A stretch of DNA of 42,002 nucleotides. Origin: Flavobacteriales bacterium UBA3477 (lineage in GTDB: Bacteria; Bacteroidota; Bacteroidia; Flavobacteriales; Schleiferiaceae). Position 1 is the first letter of the stretch. The number at the start of each line of letters is the position of its first letter. Location: NCBI GenBank assembly GCA_002378005.1, contig DFQY01000038.1, positions 1-42,002 on the forward strand, given 5' to 3'. Positions 1 to 8,655 of this stretch are shown here, one piece after another. The translations under genes were made by a program, and so were the position numbers. The notes beneath the pieces are model-generated. The model ran no database searches. It had not been told where the DNA came from and was given only the letters and a program-made list of their open reading frames with translations.

Positions 1-1835
1 GTTACTGATTTTGCAAGGTTACGTGGACGATCCACATCACAACCACGCATCACAGCGATGTAGTAGCTCAAAAGCTGCAATGGAATCACCGTAAGAAGTG
101 GAGTTAATGCCTCGAGTGTTGCTGGAATCTCAATGACGTGATCCGCAGAATCCAAAAGCTCTTTATCGCCTTCCGTAACTACAGCAATAACCTTTCCTTC
201 ACGGGCTTTGACTTCTTGAACATTGCTCACTAGCTTTTCGTAATGGCCATTATTTGGCGCCACAACCACCACCGGCATGTTTTCGTCAATCAAGGCAATA
301 GGACCGTGTTTCATTTCTGCTGCTGGATAACCTTCTGCGTGTATGTAGGATATTTCCTTGAGCTTTAGTGCGCCTTCAAGGGCGATAGGAAAGTTGACAC
401 CTCGACCAAGGTATAGAAAGTTGGTAGCGTCCTTGTACAATCCGGAGATTTGTTCAATCAATTCCTTGCTCTCGAGTACTTTCTCAATCTTCTTAGGAAT
501 GTTGTTGAGTTCATTCAACATGGTGCGGTACTCTGAGGTAGAGAATTCACCACGCATTTTACCTAGTTCAAGGGCCATCATAGTAAGGATGGTGACTTGA
601 GAGGTAAATGCCTTAGTAGAGGCCACCCCTATTTCTGGTCCGGCGTGGGTATATGCTCCGGCATGAGTTTCACGGGCGATGGACGATCCGGCTACATTAC
701 AGATTCCAAAGACCATAGCGCCAGCCGCTTTGGCCATTTTGATGGCGGCAAGGGTATCGGCGGTTTCACCACTTTGAGAGATGGCGATGATAATGTCGTT
801 TTTACGGATGACCGGATTGCGGTAACGGAACTCTGAACCGTATTCTACCTCAACGGGAATGCGCGCAAATTCTTCGAACAGGTACTCTGCGACCAAAGCA
901 CTGTGCCAAGAGGTTCCACAGGCAGTCATGATGATGCGGTCTGCATTTCGGAATTTGTCCGCATATTCTTCCATTCCTGACATTTTGATCATGCCTTGTT
1001 CTGGAAGTAATCGGCCACGGAATGTATCATAGATGGCGCGAGGCTGCTCGTAGATTTCCTTCATCATGAAGTAGTCGTACCCGCCTTTCTCGATGCTTTC
1101 GAGGTCCATCTGAAGTTTGTGGACCGTTGGGTTTACCGTTGCATCGCTCTCGATGAGACGGATGTCCATTTCTTTATCTGCGCGAAGTGCGGCCATTTCA
1201 CCATCTTCGAGGTAGATGGCTTCTTTGGTATATTCCAAGAATGGCGTAGCATCCGAACCGATGAACTTTTCGCCTTTTCCCAAACCGATGACGAGCGGCG
1301 AGCCGAGCTTAGCCACGACGATTTCCTCCGGTTTGTTCTTATCGCATATACATATGGCGTAGGCACCGATGACTTGGGTAAGGGCTAAGCGCACGGCTTT
1401 GCTAAGCTTGCAGCCTTCTTGGTCTTGAACGTATTGAATAAAGTTTACCAAGACTTCCGTATCGGTTTGACTATGGAACTCAAAACCTTTGGAGATCAGT
1501 AGGTCCTTGAGGGCTTGGTAGTTCTCGATAATACCGTTGTGGACTAAGACGAGGTCTCCAGAGTTGCTTAAGTGTGGGTGTGCGTTCTCGTCCGACGGTT
1601 GGCCGTGAGTAGCCCAACGCGTGTGCGCAATTCCTGTAGAACCGGTCGTATTGTTGGCCAAGGCGTGTTCCTCCATGGCTTTGACCATGCCTTGCTTTTT
1701 GTACACGGCGATCTCACCGTTTTGGGCGAGGGCAACACCGCTACTATCATAGCCGCGGTATTCTAGACGCTTTAGACCATTAACAAGGATGGGGAAGGCT
1801 TGACGATCTCCGAGATATCCGACAATTCCACACAT
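1..1835 (-). CDS. glmS: Glutamine-fructose-6-phosphate aminotransferase (isomerizing), 3' end cut by window edge
   Basis: Makes glucosamine-6-phosphate from fructose-6-phosphate and glutamine, the first step toward UDP-GlcNAc for peptidoglycan and LPS. The reading frame opens at 1835 with MCGIVG, so Cys2 becomes the N-terminal nucleophile of the class II glutaminase domain once Met is removed. About 611 codons are visible, and the last ones read LAKSVT, matching the usual ...LAKSVTVE terminus, so only about two residues and the stop lie outside the window. The N-terminal half is the glutaminase domain and the C-terminal half carries the two SIS sugar-isomerase domains. It is the last visible gene of a minus-strand run and lies 49 nt after the DUF4270 lipoprotein gene. 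Family assignment is secure. Confidence 0.96.
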   Translation of the reverse strand, partial: MCGIVGYLGDRQAFPILVNGLKRLEYRGYDSSGVALAQNGEIAVYKKQGMVKAMEEHALANNTTGSTGIAHTRWATHGQPSDENAHPHLSNSGDLVLVHNGIIENYQALKDLLISKGFEFHSQTDTEVLVNFIQYVQDQEGCKLSKAVRLALTQVIGAYAICICDKNKPEEIVVAKLGSPLVIGLGKGEKFIGSDATPFLEYTKEAIYLEDGEMAALRADKEMDIRLIESDATVNPTVHKLQMDLESIEKGGYDYFMMKEIYEQPRAIYDTFRGRLLPEQGMIKMSGMEEYADKFRNADRIIMTACGTSWHSALVAEYLFEEFARIPVEVEYGSEFRYRNPVIRKNDIIIAISQSGETADTLAAIKMAKAAGAMVFGICNVAGSSIARETHAGAYTHAGPEIGVASTKAFTSQVTILTMMALELGKMRGEFSTSEYRTMLNELNNIPKKIEKVLESKELIEQISGLYKDATNFLYLGRGVNFPIALEGALKLKEISYIHAEGYPAAEMKHGPIALIDENMPVVVVAPNNGHYEKLVSNVQEVKAREGKVIAVVTEGDKELLDSADHVIEIPATLEALTPLLTVIPLQLLSYYIAVMRGCDVDRPRNLAKSV

Positions 1836-1884
1836 AGGACAAGTAATTAAGGTAATGGGTTGGTGAGGCTAAAATAAGGCCTTA

Positions 1885-3225
1885 TCAATCACTTTTCGTG
1901 TAGTACACATTAAATTCTACAGGAATAGTAGCATGCATACCGCCTCCAAGAACCACGCGGTGAACATTCGAGTTTGCGCCGGAAGTCGCAAGAATCATAG
2001 GAACAATACGACCTTGTTCATTGACCATATCATGTACCATGCGGGTACAGTAGAAACGGTACCGGTATTCACGGACATCCGCACGGTTGGCAGCGCCGCC
2101 GGCTGGATTCAATGAAGAGGAGTAATCCTTAATCAACGCTTGGGTAGAATCATAATCTTCCAACAACAATAACGTTCCTGGAAGGGTATATGGAGAGGCT
2201 GTTCCTTGTACCACATGTACGATCATCTCGGCGCGGTTGATGCTAAACCCTTTGTCAACGAGGGTGTCTAGACCTTGGACTTCAAGGACTGTTCTTGCTC
2301 CTTGACCGCCTTGAACATAGGTTTGGTACTCGCCGTTGAGGCTATCAAAATTGACCACATCAAATGCTGCTGCTGAGAAGTCATGCACGTATTGATTGTA
2401 AGAACGTGCTGGGTCGCCGAAGTTCTGTCCGAAAGTCAAGTTGAACACCTTAGGAACAGTATCCTGAGAACCGGTGTGGTAGTAGAGCTGAATAACGCTA
2501 CCGCCTGCACTAAGGTCGAAATATCCTGTGGCCAAGTTGCCCGTGCCCACATCTCTAAAGTGCAAGCCTGGGACCATCTCTACGAAATCATTGTTGTCCG
2601 CAAAATGCGCTTCACCGGCCATGGCTGCATCAAAAATGACAGACTGAAAATAGGCAGGGTCCGCATCAAAGGTCAAGGTATTGATCAAAGAATCTACGCC
2701 ATTGAAAACGATGGCATCTGGGTCGAGGGTCAGTATAGTGTCCGCAATAGGCGCTTCTGTTTCCGGGAGCTGATTGCTGTAGTACTTGATGGTATCGATC
2801 AAGGCATTTTTCAGTGGGGCCATCTGTAACTGGATCTGGCCGCCGACAACGCCATAGGTTGTGCTGTACGCAAGACGCACTTTTACAGAATCACAAACGG
2901 TGCTATCCCCGAAATCCGGGTTGACCTTGCCCAACATAATGCGAGTAGCGAAAGACGATTGTACTGAACCAAAGAGTGGATCATTCATGTTCCCGAGGGC
3001 GGCACGGGCAGGGCTCGAGGTGACGATGCTGTCCCAAGCCGTGGTATAGCTCACCACAGGGAATGAAAGTTTAGTACCCAATTCCGGGCGGTCGTCTACG
3101 AAATTTCCAGAACCGATGGTTCCGTTGCTTTTCTCACAACTGAAAACAGAGAGCGCGATTGCTACGAAAGCGAGTGCGCGAAAGGCTTGCTTATTCAACG
3201 TCAGATTCGACCAAAAGAGATTCAT
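1885..3225 (-). CDS. DUF4270 family outer-envelope lipoprotein
   Basis: A 446-residue predicted lipoprotein of unknown function. The N-terminus has a hydrophobic segment ending in SVFSC, a loose lipobox (Phe at -2) followed by EKSNG. The body is rich in beta-type sequence (Ser/Thr/Val/Asp), as expected for a surface or periplasmic protein. DUF4270 proteins are restricted to Bacteroidetes and are often found between glmS and the GT5-panCD block, as here. I chose the ATG at 3225 because upstream in-frame codons lie inside the GT5 gene and would place about 29 charged residues before the signal peptide. Even so, the start overlaps the end of the GT5 gene by 35 nt, which suggests translational coupling. 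The family call rests on overall resemblance and neighbourhood. Confidence 0.75.
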   Translation of the reverse strand: MNLFWSNLTLNKQAFRALAFVAIALSVFSCEKSNGTIGSGNFVDDRPELGTKLSFPVVSYTTAWDSIVTSSPARAALGNMNDPLFGSVQSSFATRIMLGKVNPDFGDSTVCDSVKVRLAYSTTYGVVGGQIQLQMAPLKNALIDTIKYYSNQLPETEAPIADTILTLDPDAIVFNGVDSLINTLTFDADPAYFQSVIFDAAMAGEAHFADNNDFVEMVPGLHFRDVGTGNLATGYFDLSAGGSVIQLYYHTGSQDTVPKVFNLTFGQNFGDPARSYNQYVHDFSAAAFDVVNFDSLNGEYQTYVQGGQGARTVLEVQGLDTLVDKGFSINRAEMIVHVVQGTASPYTLPGTLLLLEDYDSTQALIKDYSSSLNPAGGAANRADVREYRYRFYCTRMVHDMVNEQGRIVPMILATSGANSNVHRVVLGGGMHATIPVEFNVYYTKSD

Positions 3226-4009
3226 AAATCTTGATTGCTTCTTCCGGTGTTTCAGCAAATCCTTTGCCATCGATGCATTCGATACCCCGTGCTTTACAGT
3301 ATTCGGCAACATGATCTGTATTGCCTTCGCCTAGAATTACCACATCAGAATATTTAGCCGCGAGTAATTGAAGGTCCTCGCAAGTTGGTGCTTCCAATCT
3401 TTCGACTAATTCTGGAGCGATCTCATCGAACAACAAACCAGCGTATAGATTTGGTCCTAAAGAGCCATCAAAGCCATTGTCGTAAGCTGAGAATACAATT
3501 TTCGCATCCTTGAAAATAGGGTTTTCGCTTTGGAATAAGCGCAAGTACATCGGTACAAGAGAAGACATCCATCCATGAACGTGAATCACATCCGGCTTCC
3601 ATCCTAATTTTTCTACGGTATCGATGGCTCCTTTTGAAAAGAACAAAGTACGCTCATCATTATCTTCAAACTGTTTGCCGTCCGCATCTGCATAGGTTGC
3701 TTTGCGCTTGAAGTATTCTTCGTTATCGATGAAGTATACCTGCATGCGTGCTCCTGGTACAGAAGCCACCTTAATGATCAAAGGCATGTCCATGTCGTTG
3801 ATCACTACGTTCATACCGCTCAATCGAATGACCTCGTGCAACTGGTGACGACGCTCATTGATGACTCCGAAACGAGGCATAAAAACGCGTACCTGATGAC
3901 CGCTATCGTTAGTCTTCTTAGCCATCGCAAGCGTAGTGCTTGAAATAGTGTTCTCGGGTAAATACGGGTGAATTTCTTGCGAGACGAACAGAACTCTCTT
4001 GCTATCCAT
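3191..4009 (-). CDS. Single-domain glycogen/starch synthase-like protein (GT5 N-terminal domain)
   Basis: A 272-residue protein resembling only the N-terminal (Glyco_transf_5) half of glycogen synthase. The start at 4009 (MDSKRVLFVSQEIHPYLPE) matches the family's opening beta strand. HVHGWMSSLVPMYLR near residue 130 is the characteristic VHDW-like motif. The C-terminal GT-B domain that binds ADP-glucose is missing, because the frame stops at 3191 after about 270 residues. Full glycogen synthases are about 470 residues, so true glycogen synthase activity is doubtful. Single-domain forms next to panC are common in Bacteroidetes and their role is unknown to me. The gene is divergent from panC and has a near-consensus promoter at 4039-4070. 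The ORF can be extended upstream to 4051, but that extension lies in the promoter region. Confidence 0.8.
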   Translation of the reverse strand: MDSKRVLFVSQEIHPYLPENTISSTTLAMAKKTNDSGHQVRVFMPRFGVINERRHQLHEVIRLSGMNVVINDMDMPLIIKVASVPGARMQVYFIDNEEYFKRKATYADADGKQFEDNDERTLFFSKGAIDTVEKLGWKPDVIHVHGWMSSLVPMYLRLFQSENPIFKDAKIVFSAYDNGFDGSLGPNLYAGLLFDEIAPELVERLEAPTCEDLQLLAAKYSDVVILGEGNTDHVAEYCKARGIECIDGKGFAETPEEAIKIYESLLVESDVE

Positions 4010-4038
4010 AAAGGGGACGTTAGTTAGAAATAAGAATG

Positions 4039-4070
4039 CAAAGATACCCATTTTACCCCTTTATATCAAA
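4039..4070 (-). promoter_or_regulatory. Bacteroidetes-type promoter for the GT5-DUF4270-glmS run
   Basis: Read on the minus strand, TTTG (4067-4070) is followed after 20 nt by TATCTTTG (4039-4046). This matches the Bacteroidetes sigma consensus of TTTG / 19-21 nt / TAnnTTTG. The predicted start of transcription is about 4032, giving a leader of roughly 20 nt before the ATG at 4009. Confidence 0.7.
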
Positions 4071-4078
4071 GAATAGCC

Positions 4079-4086
4079 TAGTTTTG
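4079..4086 (+). promoter_or_regulatory. Probable -7 element of the panC promoter
   Basis: TAGTTTTG is an exact TAnnTTTG match, 18 nt before the panC ATG. No good TTG/TTTG element lies at the expected upstream distance, so this is a half-supported promoter. It lies just outside the -33 element of the divergent GT5 promoter, so the two may compete. Confidence 0.5.
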
Positions 4087-4104
4087 AGCCCTTTTTAACA
4101 CTTT

Positions 4105-4947
4105 ATGCAGCGCATTTCATCCTTAGCAGAATTGGACCTTTGGAAAGGCCGTTTACATGGAGAGACTTTGGGTTTCGTCCCTACGATGGGTGCTTTGCAT
4201 GAGGGGCATTTAAGTTTAGTCCAATTAAGCTTGGACCGCGGCGCCAAAACTTTGGTGAGCATTTATGTCAACCCCACTCAATTCAACAATCCTGAAGATT
4301 TTGCCAAGTATCCCAATACCCTCGAGAGTGATTTAGAGATGTTGGAAGCGGTGGGTTGTGATGCGGTGTTCCTGCCGACTGAGGAGATGCTCTACCCTGA
4401 AGGATTGAAATCTAGAGCGTTCACTTTTGGGTGCTTGGACCTCAATATGGAAGGCGCCGGGAGGCCCGGACACTTTGAGGGTATGGCCACGGTGGTGACC
4501 AAATTCTTCGAACTAATCCAACCAGATTTTGCCATTTTCGGCGAAAAAGATTACCAGCAGTTGTGCATTGTTCGCCATGTGGTGGCAGAGGAGAATTGGC
4601 CGGTGGAAATAGTGCCGGGGGCCATCGTCCGCGAGGCAGATGGCTTGGCCATGAGCAGTCGCAATCTACGATTGAGTCCGGGAGAGCGTCAAGAGGCCGC
4701 GTTCATTTATGCAGTGCTCTCTAAGGCGTGCACGGAAGCTGAGTATTTTGAAGGCGTGGCGGAGTTGAAAAGCCACTGTGTGGAGGCGATTAACGCAGTG
4801 CCTTCATTGACCGTAGAGTATATTGAATGTTGTGATGAAAAAGAGTTGCAGCCCGTGGGAGAATTGGACCCAAATACCCCAACAAGACTCTTTGCTGCGG
4901 TGCAGTGTGGAAATGTCCGACTCATCGACAACCTTCCTCTTTTTTAA
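4105..4947 (+). CDS. panC: Pantoate-beta-alanine ligase
   Basis: Condenses pantoate with beta-alanine, using ATP, to make pantothenate in the CoA pathway. The 280-residue length is normal. PTMGALHEGH at residues 26-35 is the nucleotide-binding HIGH-type motif, FGEKDYQQL lies in the middle, and MSSRN is the KMSKS-like loop. The start at 4105 gives the usual short lead-in to the first beta strand. panD follows 14 nt downstream, so beta-alanine supply and use are encoded together. Assignment is secure. Confidence 0.97.
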   Translation: MQRISSLAELDLWKGRLHGETLGFVPTMGALHEGHLSLVQLSLDRGAKTLVSIYVNPTQFNNPEDFAKYPNTLESDLEMLEAVGCDAVFLPTEEMLYPEGLKSRAFTFGCLDLNMEGAGRPGHFEGMATVVTKFFELIQPDFAIFGEKDYQQLCIVRHVVAEENWPVEIVPGAIVREADGLAMSSRNLRLSPGERQEAAFIYAVLSKACTEAEYFEGVAELKSHCVEAINAVPSLTVEYIECCDEKELQPVGELDPNTPTRLFAAVQCGNVRLIDNLPLF

Positions 4948-4961
4948 CCTACTTTTGGCGC

Positions 4962-5312
4962 ATGCAAATTGAGGTAGTCAAAAGTAAAATTCACCGCGTC
5001 CAAGTGACCGGCGCGGAACTAGATTATATCGGATCCATCACCTTAGATGAGGACTTGATGGACGCCGCCGGATTAATACAAGGCGAACGCGTATATATAG
5101 TAAACGTCAACAACGGCGAGCGTTTTGATACCTACACCATCACCGGAGCACGTGGCAGCGGCGAAGTGACCTTGAACGGTCCTGCAGCGCGACGCGTACA
5201 GAAGGGTGATATCATCATTATCATCGCATATGCTAGTATGGGTGTGGAAGAGGCCAAGAGCTTCAAACCCACCGTTATCTTCCCGAACGAATCGACAAAT
5301 TCCCTCATCTAA
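4962..5312 (+). CDS. panD: Aspartate 1-decarboxylase, pyruvoyl-type
   Basis: Decarboxylates L-aspartate to beta-alanine for pantothenate synthesis. The 116-residue protein starts at 4962 (MQIEVVKSKIHR). Gly24-Ser25 in YIGSIT is the self-cleavage site that converts Ser25 into the catalytic pyruvoyl group, at exactly the usual position. The longer frame opening at 4905 runs into panC and is rejected. Its stop shares one base with the start of the next gene (TAATG), so the two are likely translationally coupled. Confidence 0.97.
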   Translation: MQIEVVKSKIHRVQVTGAELDYIGSITLDEDLMDAAGLIQGERVYIVNVNNGERFDTYTITGARGSGEVTLNGPAARRVQKGDIIIIIAYASMGVEEAKSFKPTVIFPNESTNSLI

Positions 5313-6286
5313 TGCCGGCGTGGGTCAAGAAAGCAGCACAGTATGTCCTATTCTTGGGTATAGGTCTGGCGTTGCTATACCTCACCTTTAAAAATGTCAA
5401 TCCGGTAGATCTCTGGGACAACCTAAAGACCGTCTCGGCGGAAGGCCTTATTGGCATCATTGCCATTGGTTTTTTGGCCATCATTTTCCGAGGCCTACGT
5501 TGGGTGCAAATGCTGCAAAGCTTGGGCTATGAAGTGCACGGTGCGCGTGCCATTGCCGCTGTTGCCTTTAGTTACCTAGTGAATTTAGTTACCCCTCGTG
5601 TTGGGGAAGTGGCACGTTGTACCGCACTGAATAGAACCGATAAAGTACCCATAGATAAATTAGTCGGAACTGTGGTCCTAGAGCGCGTAGTGGATACATT
5701 GTTATTCGTGGTTGTAGTGCTCAGTACCGTCATCATTTCAAGCGACGAATTAAGAGATTTCATGGTGCAAAGCGGGGCCAAATTACCCGAATTATCAGCC
5801 ACCACCCTTATTCTTGCTGGGATCATCCTTGGAGCCGGGATTTTACTAGTTTATCTGACCCGCAACATTTGGTTGCAATGGGGCTTTGCGCAGAAAATTG
5901 CAGGATTTGCCACCGGAATGGTGCAAGGTCTTCGCAGCTTGCGCACCGTCAATAACAAACCCCTGTTCTGGTTTTACTCCATTGGAATTTGGACCTGTTA
6001 TGTGGCAACCATCGCCGTGGGATTCACCATCGTGAGTGGCCTAGAAAGCATTGGTGCCGAGCAGGCGTTTTTTGTAAGTGTTGCCGCAGGGTTAGGATTC
6101 GTGATTCCAGTTCCAGGCGGCATAGGCGCTTATCACTACCTCGTATCCAAAGCCTTGGTTGTTTTGGGTCTCACGCCCTTTATCGGCACGTCCTTCGCCA
6201 CCCTAATTCACAGTTCACAAAGCTTAATGTTTGTCTTTACCGGCGCCTTGGGTTTTGTTTTTCTCTATTTTGCAGGAAGAAAATAA
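5312..6286 (+). CDS. Flippase-like integral membrane protein (UPF0104 / lysylphosphatidylglycerol synthase TM family)
   Basis: A 324-residue polytopic inner-membrane protein with about eight hydrophobic helices. It resembles the membrane half of MprF and the AglD/YbhN group. Family hallmarks visible are TPRVGEVAR near residue 95 and VLERVVD shortly after, plus a glycine-rich VPGGIGAYHYL segment near residue 270. There is no soluble aminoacyl-transferase domain, so it cannot make lysyl-PG by itself; a lipid-flipping role is an inference from the family. It starts on the last base of the panD stop and is followed 9 nt later by radA, so panC-panD-this gene-radA looks like one operon. Confidence 0.85.
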   Translation: MPAWVKKAAQYVLFLGIGLALLYLTFKNVNPVDLWDNLKTVSAEGLIGIIAIGFLAIIFRGLRWVQMLQSLGYEVHGARAIAAVAFSYLVNLVTPRVGEVARCTALNRTDKVPIDKLVGTVVLERVVDTLLFVVVVLSTVIISSDELRDFMVQSGAKLPELSATTLILAGIILGAGILLVYLTRNIWLQWGFAQKIAGFATGMVQGLRSLRTVNNKPLFWFYSIGIWTCYVATIAVGFTIVSGLESIGAEQAFFVSVAAGLGFVIPVPGGIGAYHYLVSKALVVLGLTPFIGTSFATLIHSSQSLMFVFTGALGFVFLYFAGRK

Positions 6287-6295
6287 TCCTTCCTC

Positions 6296-7648
6296 ATGGC
6301 GAAAAAGAAAAGCGTTTTTGTTTGTACTCAATGTGGTACCCAGCACAGCAAGTGGATGGGGCAATGCCAGGGGTGTAAAGAATGGAACACGCTCGTCGAG
6401 GAGATTGAAGTAAAAAGCAAGCCGGATCCAAGGGCTTGGAGTGGCGATAGCGCCGCGGCGAAACCTATCCGTATTGAAGATGTGGAGCACACCTCTGTGC
6501 AGCGTTTCCCAGTACCAGATTATGAGTTTGCTCGTGTTTTGGGCGGGGGAATAGTGCCGGGTTCTGTGACCCTGTTGGGCGGTGAACCAGGTATTGGGAA
6601 AAGTACGTTGTTGCTACAGCTCGCCTTGAGCTTTACGGGGACGGTAGCTTATATCTCCGGAGAGGAAAGTCCATCGCAGATTAAGTTGCGCGGGGAGCGC
6701 ATAGGCAAGGCCGTGAGTGAATTGTATTTGCTCAGCGAGACCAAGACCGAGGCGATTTTCAATCACTTAAAGAACGTTAGACCGCATCTGGTCATCGTGG
6801 ATTCCATCCAAACCTTGCACGTCCCGCACGTGGAGAGCACACCGGGTTCGGTGGCCCAAATCCGTGAGAGTGCTGCAAGCTTTATTCGGTACGCGAAAGA
6901 AACGGGTACGCCAGTATTGCTCATTGGCCACATCAATAAGGAGGGCAGCATTGCCGGTCCGAAGATTTTGGAACACATGGTGGATGTGGTGTTGCAGTTT
7001 GAGGGCGACCCGAACTTGTTGTACCGCATTCTCAGAGCAAATAAGAATAGATTTGGTTCCACTCATGAGATAGGGCTATATACGATGGAACAAGGCGGAT
7101 TGTACGGGGTAGAAAACCCGAGCGATCTTCTGGTGACCAAGCAGCATGATGGGCTGAGCGGAAACGCTGTTGCCGTGATGGTAGAAGGAGTGCGTCCGAT
7201 GTTGATCGAAATGCAAGCTCTTGTGTCCACAGCGGTCTATGGTACGCCCCAGCGTTCCACGACCGGTTTTGATACACGCAGATTGAACATGTTGTTGGCC
7301 GTGTTGGAGAAGCGTTGTGGTTTCCGATTAGGCCAAAAGGATGTATTCCTAAACGTGACGGGCGGATTGAAGGTCGATGATCCGGGATTGGATTTGGCGG
7401 TGGTTGCGGCCATCCTGAGTTCGAATGCGGACGAGCCTATTTCTGGCAAAGTATGCTTTGCTGCCGAGGTAGGATTGACCGGTGAGGTACGTCCCATCAC
7501 GCGCGTCGAGCAGCGCATCAAGGAAGCGGAGAAATTGGGCTTCGATAAAATCTACATCAGCGGACACCACCAAATTGAAAAATCCCACTACGACATTGCC
7601 ATAGTGGGATTGAAACGTATTGAGGAATTGGTCCAAGCCCAATTCTAA
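6296..7648 (+). CDS. radA: DNA repair / branch-migration protein RadA
   Basis: A RecA-related ATPase that drives branch migration during homologous recombination. The 450-residue length is typical. A zinc finger comes first (Cys10, Cys13, Cys24, Cys27), then a RecA-like core with Walker A GGEPGIGKST near residue 97 and the RadA-specific KNRFG motif near residue 246. A Lon-protease-like C-terminal domain, presumably without proteolytic activity as in the family, completes the protein. It is the last gene of the plus-strand run and its stop lies 6 nt from the stop of the convergent OmpA gene, with no hairpin terminator between them. Confidence 0.96.
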   Translation: MAKKKSVFVCTQCGTQHSKWMGQCQGCKEWNTLVEEIEVKSKPDPRAWSGDSAAAKPIRIEDVEHTSVQRFPVPDYEFARVLGGGIVPGSVTLLGGEPGIGKSTLLLQLALSFTGTVAYISGEESPSQIKLRGERIGKAVSELYLLSETKTEAIFNHLKNVRPHLVIVDSIQTLHVPHVESTPGSVAQIRESAASFIRYAKETGTPVLLIGHINKEGSIAGPKILEHMVDVVLQFEGDPNLLYRILRANKNRFGSTHEIGLYTMEQGGLYGVENPSDLLVTKQHDGLSGNAVAVMVEGVRPMLIEMQALVSTAVYGTPQRSTTGFDTRRLNMLLAVLEKRCGFRLGQKDVFLNVTGGLKVDDPGLDLAVVAAILSSNADEPISGKVCFAAEVGLTGEVRPITRVEQRIKEAEKLGFDKIYISGHHQIEKSHYDIAIVGLKRIEELVQAQF

Positions 7649-7654
7649 TCTATC

Positions 7655-8614
7655 TTACTCGCCGCCTTCCAATAGGTTGGCCAGCTCGCTCAAATCTGGA
7701 GTCAAAATAATTTCTGTACGACGGTTCACCGCCTTGTTCGCCGGGCTATCGTTGTCCACCAATGGAACATATTCCCCACGGCCGGCTGCGGTAATACGCT
7801 TCGGATCCAACGACGCGTTAGTCGTTAAAATCTTCACCACGTTGGTGGCGCGCATCACACTCAAATCCCAGTTGTCGCGCACCTGGCTCTGACCGCGGTA
7901 TGCATCATTATCCGTGTGGCCCTCCACCAAGATGCTAATATCTTGATTCTCTGCCAATACTCCGGCCAAATTCTGCAATGCAATCTTACCGTTTGGCGCC
8001 ACGTCCCAAGAACCTGGGGCAAACAACAAACTGTTTTCCAAGCTCACGTACACCTTCCCGTCACGCATATTCACAGTCAAGCCCTTGCCGGTGAATCCGA
8101 GCAATGCATCCGCCACCTTCTGGCGCACGTAGTTCACGGTGCTGTCCTGACGGCCTATGATGCGCTCTAGCTCTTCCATACGGGCACGTCCTTTTTCCAA
8201 CATACGGCGCTCGGAGTTCAAGCTATCTTCCTTTGCCTGCAAACGACTCTGCATCGTCGCAATCTCATCCATCAACGCCTTGTTTTCACGGGCGCTCGCA
8301 GCGATGAGGGTACTGTTGTTGTCGAGCAAGTAGTCGTACTGCTTCGAAAGGCGGTCGTACTTCGTTTGCAAGGTACGCATGCGCTCAAACGATGCCGTCG
8401 TATCCTCCACGAGGATGTTGACGGTGCGGCGGACTTCGCCAATTTCGCGTTGGAGCTCGGTATTCTCCGCCGCTCTTGTTTCACTCTGTTGGCGCAGTTG
8501 ATCCGCTTCGTTGGTGAGAATATCATACTTCTCTTGAAGGGTTCGGTGCACCTTAGTGCTCACACAAGAGGTGGTTAAAAAACCAGCCACTGCAAGGAGA
8601 ATAATGCGCTTCAT
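7655..8614 (-). CDS. OmpA-family lipoprotein with coiled-coil linker
   Basis: A 319-residue envelope protein predicted to link the outer membrane to peptidoglycan. The N-terminus MKRIILLAVAGFLTTSC ends in a lipobox with Cys17. Residues of about 25-160 are charged and heptad-like, indicating a long coiled coil. The C-terminal third is an OmpA peptidoglycan-binding domain: GHTDNDAY, NWDLSVMRA and RRTEIILTP match the usual GHTD, LSxxRA and RVEI blocks. It lies 41 nt downstream of another membrane-anchored coiled-coil gene on the same strand, so the two may work together. Assignment of the C-terminal domain is firm; the exact role is inferred. Confidence 0.9.
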   Translation of the reverse strand: MKRIILLAVAGFLTTSCVSTKVHRTLQEKYDILTNEADQLRQQSETRAAENTELQREIGEVRRTVNILVEDTTASFERMRTLQTKYDRLSKQYDYLLDNNSTLIAASARENKALMDEIATMQSRLQAKEDSLNSERRMLEKGRARMEELERIIGRQDSTVNYVRQKVADALLGFTGKGLTVNMRDGKVYVSLENSLLFAPGSWDVAPNGKIALQNLAGVLAENQDISILVEGHTDNDAYRGQSQVRDNWDLSVMRATNVVKILTTNASLDPKRITAAGRGEYVPLVDNDSPANKAVNRRTEIILTPDLSELANLLEGGE

Positions 8615-8655
8615 AGCATGTTATTTTTTTGGGACCAATTTTGAATTAGATCCTA

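Noticed and set aside
3226..3312. N-terminal extension of the DUF4270 protein
   Set aside because: Lies inside the GT5 gene and would precede the lipoprotein signal with 29 polar residues.
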